The position numbers and the translations under genes are program-made. A stretch of DNA of 64,000 nucleotides from Bryobacterales bacterium (GTDB lineage Bacteria; Acidobacteriota; Terriglobia; Bryobacterales; Bryobacteraceae), in the NCBI GenBank assembly GCA_003170295.1, contig PNAJ01000061.1, positions 33,630 to 97,629 on the forward strand. The letters are read 5' to 3'. A model generated the notes under the pieces. It saw nothing but the letters and a program-made list of their open reading frames with translations. It searched no databases and was not told where the DNA came from. Each line of letters starts with the position of its first letter. Position 1 is the first letter of the stretch. This document shows, piece by piece, positions 62,022-64,000 of this stretch.

Positions 62022-64000
62022 TTGCTTGATCGCATCACCGTACACGGCGCACGGCAGCACAATCTGAGAAACATCGATGTCGAGATTCCCCGCAACACTT
62101 TCACGGTGATTACGGGGTTGAGCGGCTCTGGAAAATCGTCGCTCGCCTTCGATACGATTTACGCGGAGGGCCAGCGGCGCTATGTCGAGACGCTCTCTCC
62201 GTACGCGCGCCAGTTCCTGGATCAGATGGAGCGGCCGGAGGTCGATTCGATCGACGGTCTTAGTCCCGCTATTTCGATCGAACAGAAAACTACGTCGCGG
62301 AGCCCGCGCTCGACCGTCGGCACGATCACCGAGATTTACGATTATCTGCGCGTTCTGTACGCCTCAATCGGCGTGCCGCATTGTCCCACGTGCGGCCACG
62401 AAATCTCGCGTCAAACGACCGATCAGATCCTGGAACAGGTGCTGGCATTGGGCACGGCCGAGCGCGTGATGATCCTGGCGCCGATTGTTCGCGGGCGCAA
62501 GGGCGAATACAAGAAGGAGCTGGAGAAACTTGCGCGTCAAGGATTCCTGCGCGCGCGCATCGACGGCGTGCTGCGATCGCTCGATGAGGAAATCACGCTC
62601 GACAAGCGCAAGAATCACACTATCGAAGTGGTTGTCGACCGGCTGCTGATCAAACCGGAGGTTGCCAAGCGTCTGGAAGCGTCCATCATCACAGCGACGC
62701 GGCTGGCCGATGGGCTGGTGCTGGTGGCGGTGGTGAACGGCGAGGAGCGTTTGTACTCGCAGAAGCTGGCTTGCCCCGATTGCGGTACCAGCGTTCCCCA
62801 ACTGGAGCCTCGGTCGTTCTCATTTAACAGTCCTTTTGGAGCCTGTGAAGCGTGCACCGGGCTCGGCAGCAAATGGAGTTTCGATCCGGTGAAGGTGATC
62901 GCCGACCCATCGCGGCCGCTGCTTGACGGAGGACTCGCGGTCAGCGGAAATTCCAGCTACATGACGCACGCGCTGAGGGCGGAGGCGCTAAAGCTCCGCG
63001 TAACGCTCGACAAACCATTCGATGAATTGTCGAAGAAAGCGCAGAACGCGCTGATCGACGCTGCAATCGTTGTGCTCGACAAGCTGTACCAGGACGAAAA
63101 TGCGACCGACGCATGGCGGGAATGGTACATGCGATACATGTCGGCCGTGCCTTGTCCGGAATGTCACGGGAAAAGACTAAAACCGTCGAGCCTCGCCGTT
63201 CGTATTCACAACGTGGCGATCTCGGCGCTCACGGAGATGTCTCTTTCCCGCGCGCTGGACACGGTGCGAAACTGGACGCTGACGGAGCGAGAGCGGTTGA
63301 TTGGCGGCCGCGCCGTGGAAGAGATTCGGAATCGCCTGGAGTTTTTGCTCGCGGTCGGCCTGGAGTATCTGAGCCTGGAGCGATCTTCGGCCACGCTATC
63401 GGGCGGCGAAGCGCAGCGGATCCGGCTCGCGACGCAGATCGGTTCAAAGCTGCGCGGCGTGTTGTACGTTCTCGACGAGCCCTCAATTGGCTTGCATCCG
63501 CGCGACAACGATCGCTTGCTCGATTCCCTCGCGCGCCTTCGCGATCTGGGCAATACAGTGCTGGTAGTAGAGCACGATGCGGACACCATTGAGCGCGCCG
63601 ATTATGTGATCGACTTGGGTCCGGGCGCGGGACGGCTGGGCGGTCACCTGGTGGCGCAAGGAACGCCGCGCGAGATTGAACTGAATCCTAACTCGCTCAC
63701 CGGGCAGTATCTGACAGGGGCGCTTCGAATCGCGCTTCCGAAGAGCAGGCGTGCACCCGGCGAAAATCGCATCGTGATTAAAGGCGCCGCAGAGCATAAT
63801 CTCAAGAAGATCGACGTCGAATTTCCGCTCGGCCTGTTCATCCTGGTTACGGGAGTCTCGGGCAGCGGAAAATCGTCCCTTGTAAACGATATTCTTTATC
63901 CCGCGGCGGCGAAGGAAGTTTATGGATCGCGCACGGAGCCGGGCGCGCACACTTCGATTACGGGCCTCGATCTTCTCGACAAGGTGATCGAGATCGATCA
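62022..64000 (+). CDS. uvrA: Excinuclease ABC subunit A, partial
   Basis: The gene runs off the right edge, so it is absent from the ORF track. I read it from TTG ([20 protein letters not shown]); an in-frame TTG at 62004 is an alternative. The first ATP-binding domain has [20 protein letters not shown], zinc-binding motifs CPTCG and CPDCG...CEACTG, a signature [17 protein letters not shown] and Walker [13 protein letters not shown]. The second ATPase domain begins with [13 protein letters not shown] near the window end. It recognises DNA damage in nucleotide excision repair. Confidence 0.95.
   Translation, partial: MLDRITVHGARQHNLRNIDVEIPRNTFTVITGLSGSGKSSLAFDTIYAEGQRRYVETLSPYARQFLDQMERPEVDSIDGLSPAISIEQKTTSRSPRSTVGTITEIYDYLRVLYASIGVPHCPTCGHEISRQTTDQILEQVLALGTAERVMILAPIVRGRKGEYKKELEKLARQGFLRARIDGVLRSLDEEITLDKRKNHTIEVVVDRLLIKPEVAKRLEASIITATRLADGLVLVAVVNGEERLYSQKLACPDCGTSVPQLEPRSFSFNSPFGACEACTGLGSKWSFDPVKVIADPSRPLLDGGLAVSGNSSYMTHALRAEALKLRVTLDKPFDELSKKAQNALIDAAIVVLDKLYQDENATDAWREWYMRYMSAVPCPECHGKRLKPSSLAVRIHNVAISALTEMSLSRALDTVRNWTLTERERLIGGRAVEEIRNRLEFLLAVGLEYLSLERSSATLSGGEAQRIRLATQIGSKLRGVLYVLDEPSIGLHPRDNDRLLDSLARLRDLGNTVLVVEHDADTIERADYVIDLGPGAGRLGGHLVAQGTPREIELNPNSLTGQYLTGALRIALPKSRRAPGENRIVIKGAAEHNLKKIDVEFPLGLFILVTGVSGSGKSSLVNDILYPAAAKEVYGSRTEPGAHTSITGLDLLDKVIEID

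Overview
The window is a dense, roughly 60% GC chromosomal segment that looks like an Acidobacteriota genome of the Solibacter/Bryobacter type. This is an inference from gene content: a DUF1501 / DUF1549-DUF1553 / WD40 / PPC operon, an ADOP-type MacB-like permease, an IorAB-like molybdenum hydroxylase pair, standalone GH97 N-terminal and oligogalacturonate-lyase-like secreted proteins, and many Sec or Tat signal peptides. No rRNA, tRNA, CRISPR array, prophage or intact insertion sequence was seen. Gene-free gaps are all under about 300 bp and hold promoters, hairpins or dispersed repeats.

Layout. 1-9.8 kb (minus): one tightly coupled operon running from a P-loop kinase through DUF1501, DUF1549/DUF1553 cytochrome-like, WD40 and PPC proteins into an AtuA (DUF1446), AtuA-C-like and enoyl-CoA hydratase trio that runs off the window. 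9.8-11.6 kb (plus): a degenerate GGDEF protein and a double-PAS protein. 11.6-17.5 kb (minus): mtnA, a glutamine cyclotransferase, a TlpA-like thioredoxin, an ankyrin protein and a NarL-type two-component pair. 17.5-20.6 kb: folP, mutM, a Rieske protein, a small basic ORF, tatA and an HU-family protein. 20.8-26.8 kb: a YprB-like exonuclease facing the classical rpmH-rnpA-yidD-yidC-jag-mnmE block.

26.9-31.1 kb is the most plastic part. It contains a secreted protein gene, a divergent small-gene pair present twice (one copy decayed) around a methyltransferase, a DUF2971 gene and a Phd/ParE-type toxin-antitoxin pair. 31.1-36.6 kb: ADOP permease, secreted alpha/beta hydrolase, and an ECF sigma / RskA-like anti-sigma pair. 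36.6-42.3 kb: a frameshifted secreted protein, an ArgE-like deacylase and hutF, then a metallophosphoesterase and acs. 42.3-47.5 kb: an ArsR/AHSA1 pair behind a clear promoter and operator, gap, a DinB-like protein, and a large two-part glycosyltransferase.

47.5-54.0 kb is a compact candidate biosynthetic locus: aminotransferase, TPR-like protein, type III polyketide synthase, FAD reductase/hydroxylase and YceI on the minus strand, diverging from an acyl carrier protein and a ketosynthase. It is the best candidate here for an undescribed pathway, probably a polyketide or phenolic lipid made from an ACP-bound acyl starter. 54.0-64.0 kb: oligogalacturonate-lyase-like protein, iorAB, a GH97 N-terminal domain alone, a periplasmic-sensing hybrid histidine kinase, a PilZ protein and the 5' part of uvrA.

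Two families of dispersed palindromic repeats occupy several intergenic gaps, and several genes have a -10-like hexamer only 6-8 nt before the start codon, suggesting leaderless transcripts.
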